A stretch of DNA of 64,000 nucleotides. It comes from Burkholderia plantarii. GTDB taxonomy: Bacteria; Pseudomonadota; Gammaproteobacteria; Burkholderiales; Burkholderiaceae. The stretch is from the NCBI RefSeq assembly GCF_001411805.1, contig NZ_CP007213.1, positions 3,410,001 through 3,474,000 on the forward strand, written 5' to 3'. Each line of letters starts with the position of its first letter. The first letter of the stretch is position 1. The notes below the pieces were generated by a model. It was not told the DNA's origin. It did no database searches and worked only from the letters and a program-made list of their open reading frames with translations. Below, piece by piece: positions 27,290-34,431 of this stretch. A program made the position numbers and the translations under genes.

Positions 27290-28528
27290 ATGTCCCAGGA
27301 TCGCAACACCGCCCTGCCGCCCGACGTCGTGACGAGTGCCGCGTGGGGCGAGCCGCCCCGCGATGCCTACGCGGGCCTGGTGGCCCCGTTCCGGCCGCTG
27401 TTCGCGCGGATTCGCGAGCAGGCCGTCGCGCGCGAGATCGAACGGCGGCTGCCGTTCGACGCGCTCGGCTGGCTGCGCGACGCCGGCCTCACCGCCGCGC
27501 GCGTGCCGCGCGAACACGGCGGCCTCGGTCTCGCGCTGCCCGATCTGTTCGAATTGCTGATCGAGCTGTCCGAGGCCGATTCGAACCTGACGCAGGCGCT
27601 GCGCGCGCATTTCGGCTTCGTCGAACACGTGCTCGGCAGCGAGGCCGAGCACCGCGCACGCTGGCTGCCGCGACTCGCGAAGGGCGATATCGTGGGCGGC
27701 GCATGGTCGGAGCCGGGCGACGCCAGGCAGGCGCAGTTCGCCACGCGCCTCACGCGCGCGGCCGACGGCTGGCGCCTGGACGGCACCAAGTTCTACACGA
27801 CCGGCTCGCTGTTCGCGGACTGGATCCACGTCGGCGCGACCGACCCCGACGACGCCTACGTCAGCGTCACGATCGATCGCCATGCGGCGGGCGTGGAAGT
27901 CGACGACGACTGGGACGGCATGGGCCAGCGGCTGACCGCCAGCGGCACCAGCCGTTTCGCCGGCGTGGCCGTGGACGCGCGCGAGATCGTCACGAGCGCG
28001 CCGTTCGCGTATTCGGAGGCGTTCTACCAGCTGGTCCACCTGGCGACGCTGGCCGGCATCGGCCGCGCGGCGGCGAGCGACGCGGCCGCGCAGGTGGCCG
28101 CGCGCCGGCGCAGCTACAGCCACGCCGCGGCCGCGCGTCCCGCCGACGATCCGCAGCTGCTGCAGGTGATCGGCCGCGCCCGGGCGCAGGCCTGGGCGGC
28201 CGGCGCGGCCGTGGCGCAGGCCGCGCGCGCGCTCGAACGCACGACGCACAGTGCGGGCGCGGCGGGCGCCTCCGCGATCGCCGAGGCCGAGGTCGAGATC
28301 TGGCAGGCGCAGACGGTAGTCGCGCAGCTCGTCCTCGATGCAACAGCCGGCGTGTTCGACGCGCTCGGCGCCTCGGCCACGCTGCGCGCCAACGGGCTCG
28401 ACCGCTACTGGCGCAACGCGCGCACCATCGTCTCGCACAATCCGCGCGTCTACCGCGAGCGCATCGTTGGCGATTTCGCCGTGAACGGGACGCTGCCGCA
28501 GGGGCAGTGGCGGATCGGCGTCGTTTGA
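27290..28528 (+). CDS. Acyl-CoA-dehydrogenase-fold flavin monooxygenase (DszC/SfnB-like)
   Basis: A 412-residue protein of the acyl-CoA dehydrogenase superfamily in the DszC/SfnB/dibenzothiophene monooxygenase branch, which use reduced FMN and O2. Visible blocks: AARVPREHGGLGLALPDLFE, WSEPGDARQAQ (flavin-binding loop), LDGTKFYTTGSLFADWI, and the C-terminal LRANGLDRYWRNARTIVSHNP, the most diagnostic for this branch. The usual catalytic Glu of true dehydrogenases is not evident. As the last gene of an ABC import operon it likely oxidises the imported compound, perhaps an organosulfur molecule. No flavin reductase is adjacent. Confidence 0.85.
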   Translation: MSQDRNTALPPDVVTSAAWGEPPRDAYAGLVAPFRPLFARIREQAVAREIERRLPFDALGWLRDAGLTAARVPREHGGLGLALPDLFELLIELSEADSNLTQALRAHFGFVEHVLGSEAEHRARWLPRLAKGDIVGGAWSEPGDARQAQFATRLTRAADGWRLDGTKFYTTGSLFADWIHVGATDPDDAYVSVTIDRHAAGVEVDDDWDGMGQRLTASGTSRFAGVAVDAREIVTSAPFAYSEAFYQLVHLATLAGIGRAAASDAAAQVAARRRSYSHAAAARPADDPQLLQVIGRARAQAWAAGAAVAQAARALERTTHSAGAAGASAIAEAEVEIWQAQTVVAQLVLDATAGVFDALGASATLRANGLDRYWRNARTIVSHNPRVYRERIVGDFAVNGTLPQGQWRIGVV

Positions 28529-28572
28529 GGGCACGGCGCGCCCGCGATCCCCACCGCGTCCCCATCGTTTCC

Positions 28573-28581
28573 TGCTATTAT
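28573..28581 (+). promoter_or_regulatory. Extended -10 promoter element of the ParD-like/map operon
   Basis: TGCTATTAT is an extended -10 (TGn plus TATTAT) 35 bases before the ATG at 28616, in an AT-rich island within G+C-rich DNA. A second AT-rich block (TATATATA-like, 28601-28608) lies closer to the start codon. No clear -35. Confidence 0.45.
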
Positions 28582-28615
28582 GCGAAACAGCTACATTTCG
28601 TATATATAGGGCATC

Positions 28616-28840
28616 ATGGGAATCATCAAAATCTCCGAGTCGATGCACGACTCGCTGCGTCGCACGAGCGGCGCGCTGAGCCGCTCGATCAACGCGCAGG
28701 CCGAGCACTGGCTGCGCGTGGGCATGCTGGCCGAACTGAACCCGACGCTGGCCTACGGCGACATCTGCCAGCTGCTGCTGCGCGCCGAGGCCGGCGCGCC
28801 GGCCGAACACGACGACGCTGCGCTGTCGAAGGTCGCATGA
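28616..28840 (+). CDS. ParD-like antitoxin-family protein
   Basis: A 74-residue protein with a ribbon-helix-helix-like N-terminus (MGIIKISESMHDSLRRTSGA) and the conserved RSINAQAEHWLRVGMLAE segment of the ParD-like family. Its stop overlaps the start of the next gene, methionine aminopeptidase, as ATGA. No ParE toxin is present on either side. Such solitary ParD-like genes next to map occur in proteobacteria; they may autoregulate the map transcript. That role is inference. Confidence 0.88.
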   Translation: MGIIKISESMHDSLRRTSGALSRSINAQAEHWLRVGMLAELNPTLAYGDICQLLLRAEAGAPAEHDDAALSKVA

Positions 28841-29649
28841 TGGCGCGCTCCCAGAAAGTCACGCTGCGCTCGCAGGCGGAGATCGCGCAGGCGCGCGAGG
28901 CGGGCAAGCTCGCGGCCGACGTGCTGCGCATGATCGGCGAACACGTCAAGCCCGGCGTCACCACCGACGAACTCGACACGCTGTGCCGCGAGTTCATCGT
29001 CGGCGTGCAGCAGGCCACGCCTGCGAACATCGGCTACCACGGCTTCCCGAAGACGATCTGCGCGTCGGTGAACCACGTGGTCTGCCACGGCATCCCGTCC
29101 GCGCACGTGCTGGAGCACGGCGACATCATCAACATCGACGTGGCGGTGATCAAGGACGGCTGGTTCGGCGACACCAGCCGCATGTACTTCGTGGGCGAGC
29201 CCGACGCGCAAGCGAAGCGCCTGGTGGACACCACCTACGACGCGATGCGCGCCGGCATCCTCGCGGTGCGGCCGGGCGCGACGCTCGGCGACGTCGGCTA
29301 CGCGATCCAGAGCGTCGCGCATCAGGCCGGCTACAGCGTGGTGCGCGAATACTGCGGGCACGGCATCGGCACCGTCTACCACGACGAGCCGCAGGTGCTG
29401 CACTACGGACGCCCCGGCATCGGCATGAAGCTGGTGCCCGGCATGATCTTCACGATCGAGCCGATGCTCAACGCGGGCAAGGCCGAGACGAAGCAGCTCG
29501 CCGACGGCTGGACGGTGGTCACGAAGGACCGCTCGCTGTCCGCGCAATGGGAGCACATGGTGGTGGTGACCGACGACGGCTTCGAGGTGCTGACGCCGTG
29601 GCCCGAAGGCACCGGCACCTATGCGCCGATCGGGGCATCGGCGGCCTGA
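28837..29649 (+). CDS. map: Type I methionine aminopeptidase
   Basis: A 270-residue M24 aminopeptidase that removes N-terminal Met from nascent proteins. Metal ligands are visible: INIDVAVIKDGWFGDTSRMY with the two Asp residues, EYCGHGIGTVYHDEPQV with His, FTIEPMLN with Glu, and SAQWEHMVVVT with the final Glu. The start is ATG 28837, or the adjacent ATG 28840, inside the ParD-like stop. It carries no N-terminal zinc-finger extension. It is probably an accessory second MetAP, since the housekeeping copy usually sits beside rpsB or secY genes. Confidence 0.95.
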   Translation: MMARSQKVTLRSQAEIAQAREAGKLAADVLRMIGEHVKPGVTTDELDTLCREFIVGVQQATPANIGYHGFPKTICASVNHVVCHGIPSAHVLEHGDIINIDVAVIKDGWFGDTSRMYFVGEPDAQAKRLVDTTYDAMRAGILAVRPGATLGDVGYAIQSVAHQAGYSVVREYCGHGIGTVYHDEPQVLHYGRPGIGMKLVPGMIFTIEPMLNAGKAETKQLADGWTVVTKDRSLSAQWEHMVVVTDDGFEVLTPWPEGTGTYAPIGASAA

Positions 29650-29729
29650 GCCCCGGCATGCGGGCCTGCTGCCGATGGCGCATGAAGGCGGCCGGCCTCG
29701 ATGACAGGTGGCGGTAACGACCGCACTCA

Positions 29730-29761
29730 CGGCGCGGCGGATCGATCGGTCCGCCGCGCCG
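29730..29761. other. Perfect 12-base-stem hairpin between convergent genes
   Basis: CGGCGCGGCGGA (29730-29741) and TCCGCCGCGCCG (29750-29761) pair perfectly around an 8-base loop, between map and the convergent GNAT gene. There is no T run, so it is not a standard terminator, but it could end transcription weakly or stabilise 3' ends. Confidence 0.55.
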
Positions 29762-29803
29762 TGCCGCGTCGTGCCTCGTGGGCAACCGGCTTCGCCGCCG
29801 CGT

Positions 29804-30289
29804 TCAGGCGGCGGGGGCCTCGCCAAGCCAGCGATACATCACGAAGCAGTCGACATAGCCAAGCGTGCGGTGGCGATAGGCGCGCGGCAGCGTACCCACC
29901 ACGTCGAAACCCATCTTCTTCCACAGCGCCACGGCCGCCACGTTGGTGGACACCACCGAGTTGAACTGCATCGCGAGGAAACCCGCCTCGCGCGCCACCT
30001 GCAGAGAGTGCTCGCACATGCGCCGCGCCACGCCCTTGCCGCGCGCGGCCGGCGCCACCATGTAGCCGCAATTGCAGACATGCGCGCCGGGGCCGGCCGC
30101 GTTCGGCTTCAGGTAGTAGGAGCCCAGCAGCTCGCCGTCCTCCTCGGCGAGGAACGTGTAGGCCGGCAGATCGATCCAGAGCGCGCGGGCCGCCTCCTTC
30201 GTCAGCGCGGGATCGTAGGCGTAGGTTTCCCGCGCGGCGGCGACCACCTGGAAGGTCGGCCAGAAGCGGTCGAAATCGTCGTCGGGCAT
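29804..30289 (-). CDS. GNAT-family N-acetyltransferase
   Basis: A 161-residue GNAT acetyltransferase. CGYMVAPAARGKGVARRMCE holds the acetyl-CoA pyrophosphate-binding R/Q-x-x-G-x-G/A loop, and FNSVVSTNVAAVALWKKMGF the following motif B. The C-terminus YVDCFVMYRWL is typical. It is a lone gene convergent with map. Its 3' end is separated from the penicillin-acylase gene by about 150 bases, so membership of the large minus-strand cluster is possible but not shown. Confidence 0.92.
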   Translation of the reverse strand: MPDDDFDRFWPTFQVVAAARETYAYDPALTKEAARALWIDLPAYTFLAEEDGELLGSYYLKPNAAGPGAHVCNCGYMVAPAARGKGVARRMCEHSLQVAREAGFLAMQFNSVVSTNVAAVALWKKMGFDVVGTLPRAYRHRTLGYVDCFVMYRWLGEAPAA

Positions 30290-30442
30290 CGGTGGGGAGC
30301 GGTGAAGCCGACGATTCTAGCCCGAGGTGGCGGAAAGACGGCGGTCGGCACCATCGATGCGCGTGCAACCATTGCCGCCTGCCTGCCGCCCACCCCTTCC
30401 GTTCACCGCCGGCCCGACAGTTTTCCCGGTCGACCGCTCCGC

Positions 30443-32929
30443 TCACTCGCGCACCGGCACCAGCGCCAGCCGCTTGCAATCGCAGGCGTCGATGCTGCGC
30501 GCGTCGGTGGGAATCGTCACGTAGCGGCCGGTCGCCCACAACGGCATCAGGTCCGCGTACCACGACGAAAAGCGGTTGCCCGATTCGCCCGCCGGCATCG
30601 CGAAGCGCGCGGCGCCGGGGTCGGCCATGTCCACCACCATGCGCATCGCGGCGGCCATGCGGGTCTGGTACGGCGCGGCCTCGTCGCTGAAATCGTTGCC
30701 CCCCACGTCGATCGTCATCATGTCGCCGCCCACCGGCACGCGCAGATCGAACCAGCGCGCGAGCCACGACACCTGATGGAACGGCCGGTGCGGCGCGACC
30801 GCCGCGTGCGCCTCGCCCCAGCGCCACGCCTGCATGTCGTTGCCGTAGCGCTGCCGCAGGTCGAGCAACGCGGCCCGCAGCGCCGCGCTCACCTGCGCCG
30901 CGCACGGCGGCGCGGGCCGCGGCCCCGGCGCGGCGCCGGTGCTGCACCAGGCGGCGCCGACGGCCGGATCGCTCAGCGCGTTCAGCAGCGCCTGATGCAG
31001 GTTCCGCTGCGCCCAATACTCCTTGAACAGCTCGCGCCCCGAACGCGGCTCGAAGATCGCCCGCGTGACCGCGCGTTCCCAGGCGCTCGCGATCAGCGGC
31101 TCAGGCCGGTCCGCGCGCGCGTCGCGATTCCACGCGGTGAGCCAGGCAACCGCCCGCGCCGCGTCGGCGTCGCTTTGCGGGCCGACCTGCGCGAGCAGCA
31201 GCGGCAGCAGCGCGTCCTGCGCCGCCGAGTGGACGTCGGTCTGGATCGTCTCGAAGCTGTCCAGCGTATGCCGCGCGCGCGCGTCGAGCAGCGCGGTGAT
31301 CCGGTGATACCGGTACGGCATCACCCACTCGCCGGTAAGGAAGACGGGCGAGTCTCGCGGCACGATCCGGTTGTTGGCAGTGACGATGCGCCCGTCGGGC
31401 GGATTGAACGCCCGCGGCAGCTGCGCGAACGGCACGAAGCCGTTCCAGTCGTAGCGCGCCTGCCAGCCGGGCGCCGGCACTTCCGTCATCAGGTCGTTGT
31501 CGGGCGAGCGCAGCGGCACGCGTCCGGGCGCGATGAAGCCGATATTGCCGTCGCGGTCCGCGTACACCACGTTCTGCTGCGGCACGCCGAACTTCGCGGC
31601 GGCGGCGAGAAACTCGCTCCAGTTGCTCGCGTGATCGAAGCCGAAGCCGGCCTCCAGCGTCGTGTCGTCGGGCATCAGCGCGGTCCACTGCAAGGCCAGC
31701 ACGTAGCGGTTGGACTGGCCGAGTGCATCGCGCGCCTTCGGCGAGACGTCGCTGACCACCGGCCCGTGACGCGTCTCGCGCACGTTCAGGACGACGCTCG
31801 CCTGGCCCTTCACGCGGATCGTCTCGGTGCGCGTGGCGAACCGTGCCCAGCCGTCCGGCGTGCGGTACTCGCCGGGCCGGGCCGGGTCGAGCTGTTCGAG
31901 GAACAGGTCTTCCACGCTGGTGCCGGTGTTGGTGAGCCCCCACGCGATGTGCGCGTTGTGGCCGATCAGCACCAACGGCAGGCCGGGCACCGTGCCGCCC
32001 ACCACGTCGAGGCGATCCGATTTCAGATGCGCCAGGTAGAACAGGCCGGGCGTGGAGAGCCCCAGATGCGGGTCGTTCGCGAGCATCGGCTTGCCGCTGG
32101 CCGAACGGCTGCCGGCCACCACCCAGTTGTTCGAGCCGACGCCCTCGACGTGCCGCGACGGCGCCGCGGCCAGCGCGCCGACGCCGGCCTCGGCCAGCGC
32201 CGACAGGTCGCGGTAGCCCGGCACGTAGTCGATGGTGGCCATCCGCGTCAGGTCCTCGGGCGCGGTGGTGATCAGCTGATGAATCTGTTCGAGCGGCAGC
32301 CGGTGCGTGAGGCGCATCCGTTCGATCTGCATCGCCATGTTGCCGCTCAAATCCCAGGCGAGCACCGACAGCCACGCCACCGAGTCGGCCGGCGTCCACG
32401 GCGCTGGCGCCGGCGCGCGGGTCAGCAGATACTCGATCGGCAGCGGCCCGCGGCGCGAGCCCAGATAGAAATTGACGCCGGCCGCATAGCGCTCCAGCAC
32501 GTGGCGCGCCTCGGGCGACAGATGGGCATAGATGCGCTCGGCGTTGCGCCGCACGCCGAGCGTGCGCATGAAGGTGTCCACCGGCAGCGCCGCCGGGCCG
32601 AGCACCTCGGCCAGCGTGCCGCTGGCGATGCGCCGGTCGATGTCGAGCTGCCAGAGCCGGTCCTGCGCGTGGACATAGCCGAGCGCGAAATAGGCGTCGT
32701 CGTCGGATGCCGCCACGATATGCGGAATGCCGTGCGGATCGCGCGCGATCTCCACGCGCGCGCCGACCCCATCCGCGCCGCCGGCCACCACCGTGCCGGC
32801 GAGCACCGGCAGCGACGCGCGGCCATAGATGACCACCCCTCCCGTCACGCACACGGCCAGCACGGCCACCCCCAGCAACAACCCGCGCAACAGACGCCAC
32901 ATGCGATAAGGCAAGATGTTCGGCTCCAT
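30443..32929 (-). CDS. Membrane-anchored penicillin-acylase-family hydrolase (Ntn)
   Basis: An 828-residue Ntn hydrolase. An uncleaved-looking N-terminal helix (residues about 14-35) exports it; the small-subunit signature DPHGIPHIVAASDDDAYFAL precedes a linker, and autocleavage at Gly265-Ser266 in VGSNNWVVAG would make Ser266 the nucleophile of the large chain. It belongs with acyl-homoserine-lactone acylases, QuiP/PvdQ and penicillin G acylases. It ends the HypE/HypF cluster, 49 bases after the aminotransferase stop. PvdQ-like enzymes deacylate prodrug forms of metabolites in the periplasm, a role that would fit here by inference. Confidence 0.9.
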   Translation of the reverse strand: MEPNILPYRMWRLLRGLLLGVAVLAVCVTGGVVIYGRASLPVLAGTVVAGGADGVGARVEIARDPHGIPHIVAASDDDAYFALGYVHAQDRLWQLDIDRRIASGTLAEVLGPAALPVDTFMRTLGVRRNAERIYAHLSPEARHVLERYAAGVNFYLGSRRGPLPIEYLLTRAPAPAPWTPADSVAWLSVLAWDLSGNMAMQIERMRLTHRLPLEQIHQLITTAPEDLTRMATIDYVPGYRDLSALAEAGVGALAAAPSRHVEGVGSNNWVVAGSRSASGKPMLANDPHLGLSTPGLFYLAHLKSDRLDVVGGTVPGLPLVLIGHNAHIAWGLTNTGTSVEDLFLEQLDPARPGEYRTPDGWARFATRTETIRVKGQASVVLNVRETRHGPVVSDVSPKARDALGQSNRYVLALQWTALMPDDTTLEAGFGFDHASNWSEFLAAAAKFGVPQQNVVYADRDGNIGFIAPGRVPLRSPDNDLMTEVPAPGWQARYDWNGFVPFAQLPRAFNPPDGRIVTANNRIVPRDSPVFLTGEWVMPYRYHRITALLDARARHTLDSFETIQTDVHSAAQDALLPLLLAQVGPQSDADAARAVAWLTAWNRDARADRPEPLIASAWERAVTRAIFEPRSGRELFKEYWAQRNLHQALLNALSDPAVGAAWCSTGAAPGPRPAPPCAAQVSAALRAALLDLRQRYGNDMQAWRWGEAHAAVAPHRPFHQVSWLARWFDLRVPVGGDMMTIDVGGNDFSDEAAPYQTRMAAAMRMVVDMADPGAARFAMPAGESGNRFSSWYADLMPLWATGRYVTIPTDARSIDACDCKRLALVPVRE

Positions 32930-32978
32930 GAAGAAAAGGCACGCGCGGGCGGCCCGGCACCGGCCGCCCGCGGCGGGG

Positions 32979-34406
32979 TCACTGCGTCTCGGCGAGCAGC
33001 GCAGGCGCGGCGCTGGCGACGGCCGGCGCCGCCCCGGCTGCCTCGCTCTCCCCGGTCGGCCAGACGTCCGCGCAGGCGGCGCCGAGCTTGGCGAGCAGTT
33101 CGCCGATCTCGTCGGCCGTGATCGTCAGCGGCGGCAGCATTCGCAGCACGGCGCCGAAGCGGCCGCCCGACTCGACGATCAAGCCGCGCGCGAGGCACGC
33201 GCGCTTGAGCCGGCGCGTGGCGTCGCCGTCGGCCGGCCGGCGTCCGGCGCGGTCCGCGGCGCCGGCCGGGTCGACGATCTCCACGCCCCACATCAGGCCG
33301 CGCCCGCGCACGTCGCCGAACGCGGGGAAGCGCGCCGCCAGCTCGCGCAGGCCAGCCTCGAGCTCGGCGCCGCGCTCGCGCACGCGCTCCACGATGCGCT
33401 CGTCGCGCATCACTTCGAGCAGCGCGGTGCCGGCGGCCATCGCGATCTGGTTGCCGCGGAACGTGCCGGCGTGCGCGCCGGCCTTCCAGCGGTCGTAGCG
33501 CTCGTGATACAGCACCGCCGACATCGGGAAGCCGCCGCCGATCGCCTTCGAGATCAGCACCGCGTCGGGCACGATGCCGGCGTGCTCGAACGCGAACATG
33601 GTGCCGGTGCGGCCGAAGCCGGTCTGGATCTCGTCGATCACGAGCGGGATGCCGAAGCGCTCGGTCAGCTCGCGCAGCCCGCGCAGCCACTCGGCCGGCG
33701 CCGGAATCACGCCGCCCTCGCCCTGCACGGCCTCGACGATGATCGCGGCCGGCGCGACGATGCCGCTCTCGGGATCGCTCAGCACGCGCTCGATGTAGGC
33801 GAGCGAGAGCGCCGTGGTGTCGGTGCCGTCGGTGCCGAACGGGCAGCGATAGGCATGCGGATAGGGCAGGAAATGCACGTCCGGCATCAGCGAGGCCACC
33901 TCGGTCTTGGCCGTCAGGTTGCCGGTCAGCGCGAGCGCGCCGGCGGTCATGCCGTGGTAGCCGCCATGGAACGCCAGCACCGAGCGCCGGCCGGTGGCGG
34001 TCTTCATCAGCTTGATCACGGCCTCGGTCGCGTCGGCGCCGGACGGCCCGCAGAACTGGATCCGCGCGTGCTCCGCGAACGCCTCGGGCAGCACGCCGAA
34101 CAGCGCCTCGATGAAGCGGCTCTTGGCCGGCGTGGTGATGTCGAGCGCCTGCAGCAACTGGTCCGACAGCAGGAACTCGATCACGCGGTCGCGCACGCGC
34201 GGATGGTTGTGGCCGAGCGCCAGCGTGCCGGCGCACGACAGGCAGTCCAGGTACTCCTGGCCGTCGCTGTCGGCCACGTGCGCGCCGCGGCCCCTCACGA
34301 ACACGCGGCCCAGCGCGTTCGCATAGGTGCGCGCGCTCGACTCGCGGCGCCGGACGAATTCGAACATGTCGGCCGATTCGGGTAGTTCAACGTGCGGTGT
34401 GTTCAT
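32979..34406 (-). CDS. Class III PLP aminotransferase, diaminobutyrate-transaminase-like
   Basis: A 475-residue class III aminotransferase most like diaminobutyrate--2-oxoglutarate transaminases (EctB/Dat group). Visible blocks: FCGPSGADATEAVIKLMKTA, FHGGYHGMTAGALALTG, IVEAVQGEGGVIPAPAEWL, IDEIQTGFGRTG with the cofactor Asp, and LISKAIGGGFPMSA with the Schiff-base Lys. ATG 34406 is taken; two more ATGs lie six and nine bases upstream. It could form 2,4-diaminobutyrate from aspartate semialdehyde or handle another omega-amine. It follows hypF by 25 bases. No NRPS, DABA decarboxylase or ectA/C gene is next to it. Confidence 0.88.
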   Translation of the reverse strand: MNTPHVELPESADMFEFVRRRESSARTYANALGRVFVRGRGAHVADSDGQEYLDCLSCAGTLALGHNHPRVRDRVIEFLLSDQLLQALDITTPAKSRFIEALFGVLPEAFAEHARIQFCGPSGADATEAVIKLMKTATGRRSVLAFHGGYHGMTAGALALTGNLTAKTEVASLMPDVHFLPYPHAYRCPFGTDGTDTTALSLAYIERVLSDPESGIVAPAAIIVEAVQGEGGVIPAPAEWLRGLRELTERFGIPLVIDEIQTGFGRTGTMFAFEHAGIVPDAVLISKAIGGGFPMSAVLYHERYDRWKAGAHAGTFRGNQIAMAAGTALLEVMRDERIVERVRERGAELEAGLRELAARFPAFGDVRGRGLMWGVEIVDPAGAADRAGRRPADGDATRRLKRACLARGLIVESGGRFGAVLRMLPPLTITADEIGELLAKLGAACADVWPTGESEAAGAAPAVASAAPALLAETQ

Positions 34407-34431
34407 TGGCATCATCCCGGAAGAAAGTCGT

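Noticed and set aside
28616..28840. A complete ParDE toxin-antitoxin pair
   Set aside because: No ParE-like frame exists on either side; the downstream gene is methionine aminopeptidase.
29730..29761. Rho-independent terminator of map
   Set aside because: The stem is perfect but has no T run on either strand, so it is listed only as a hairpin.
29708..33121. Plus-strand open frame of 1137 codons
   Set aside because: It is the antisense of the GNAT and the Ntn acylase; the translation is His/Arg/Ala-rich without motifs, while the minus strand gives two well-formed proteins.
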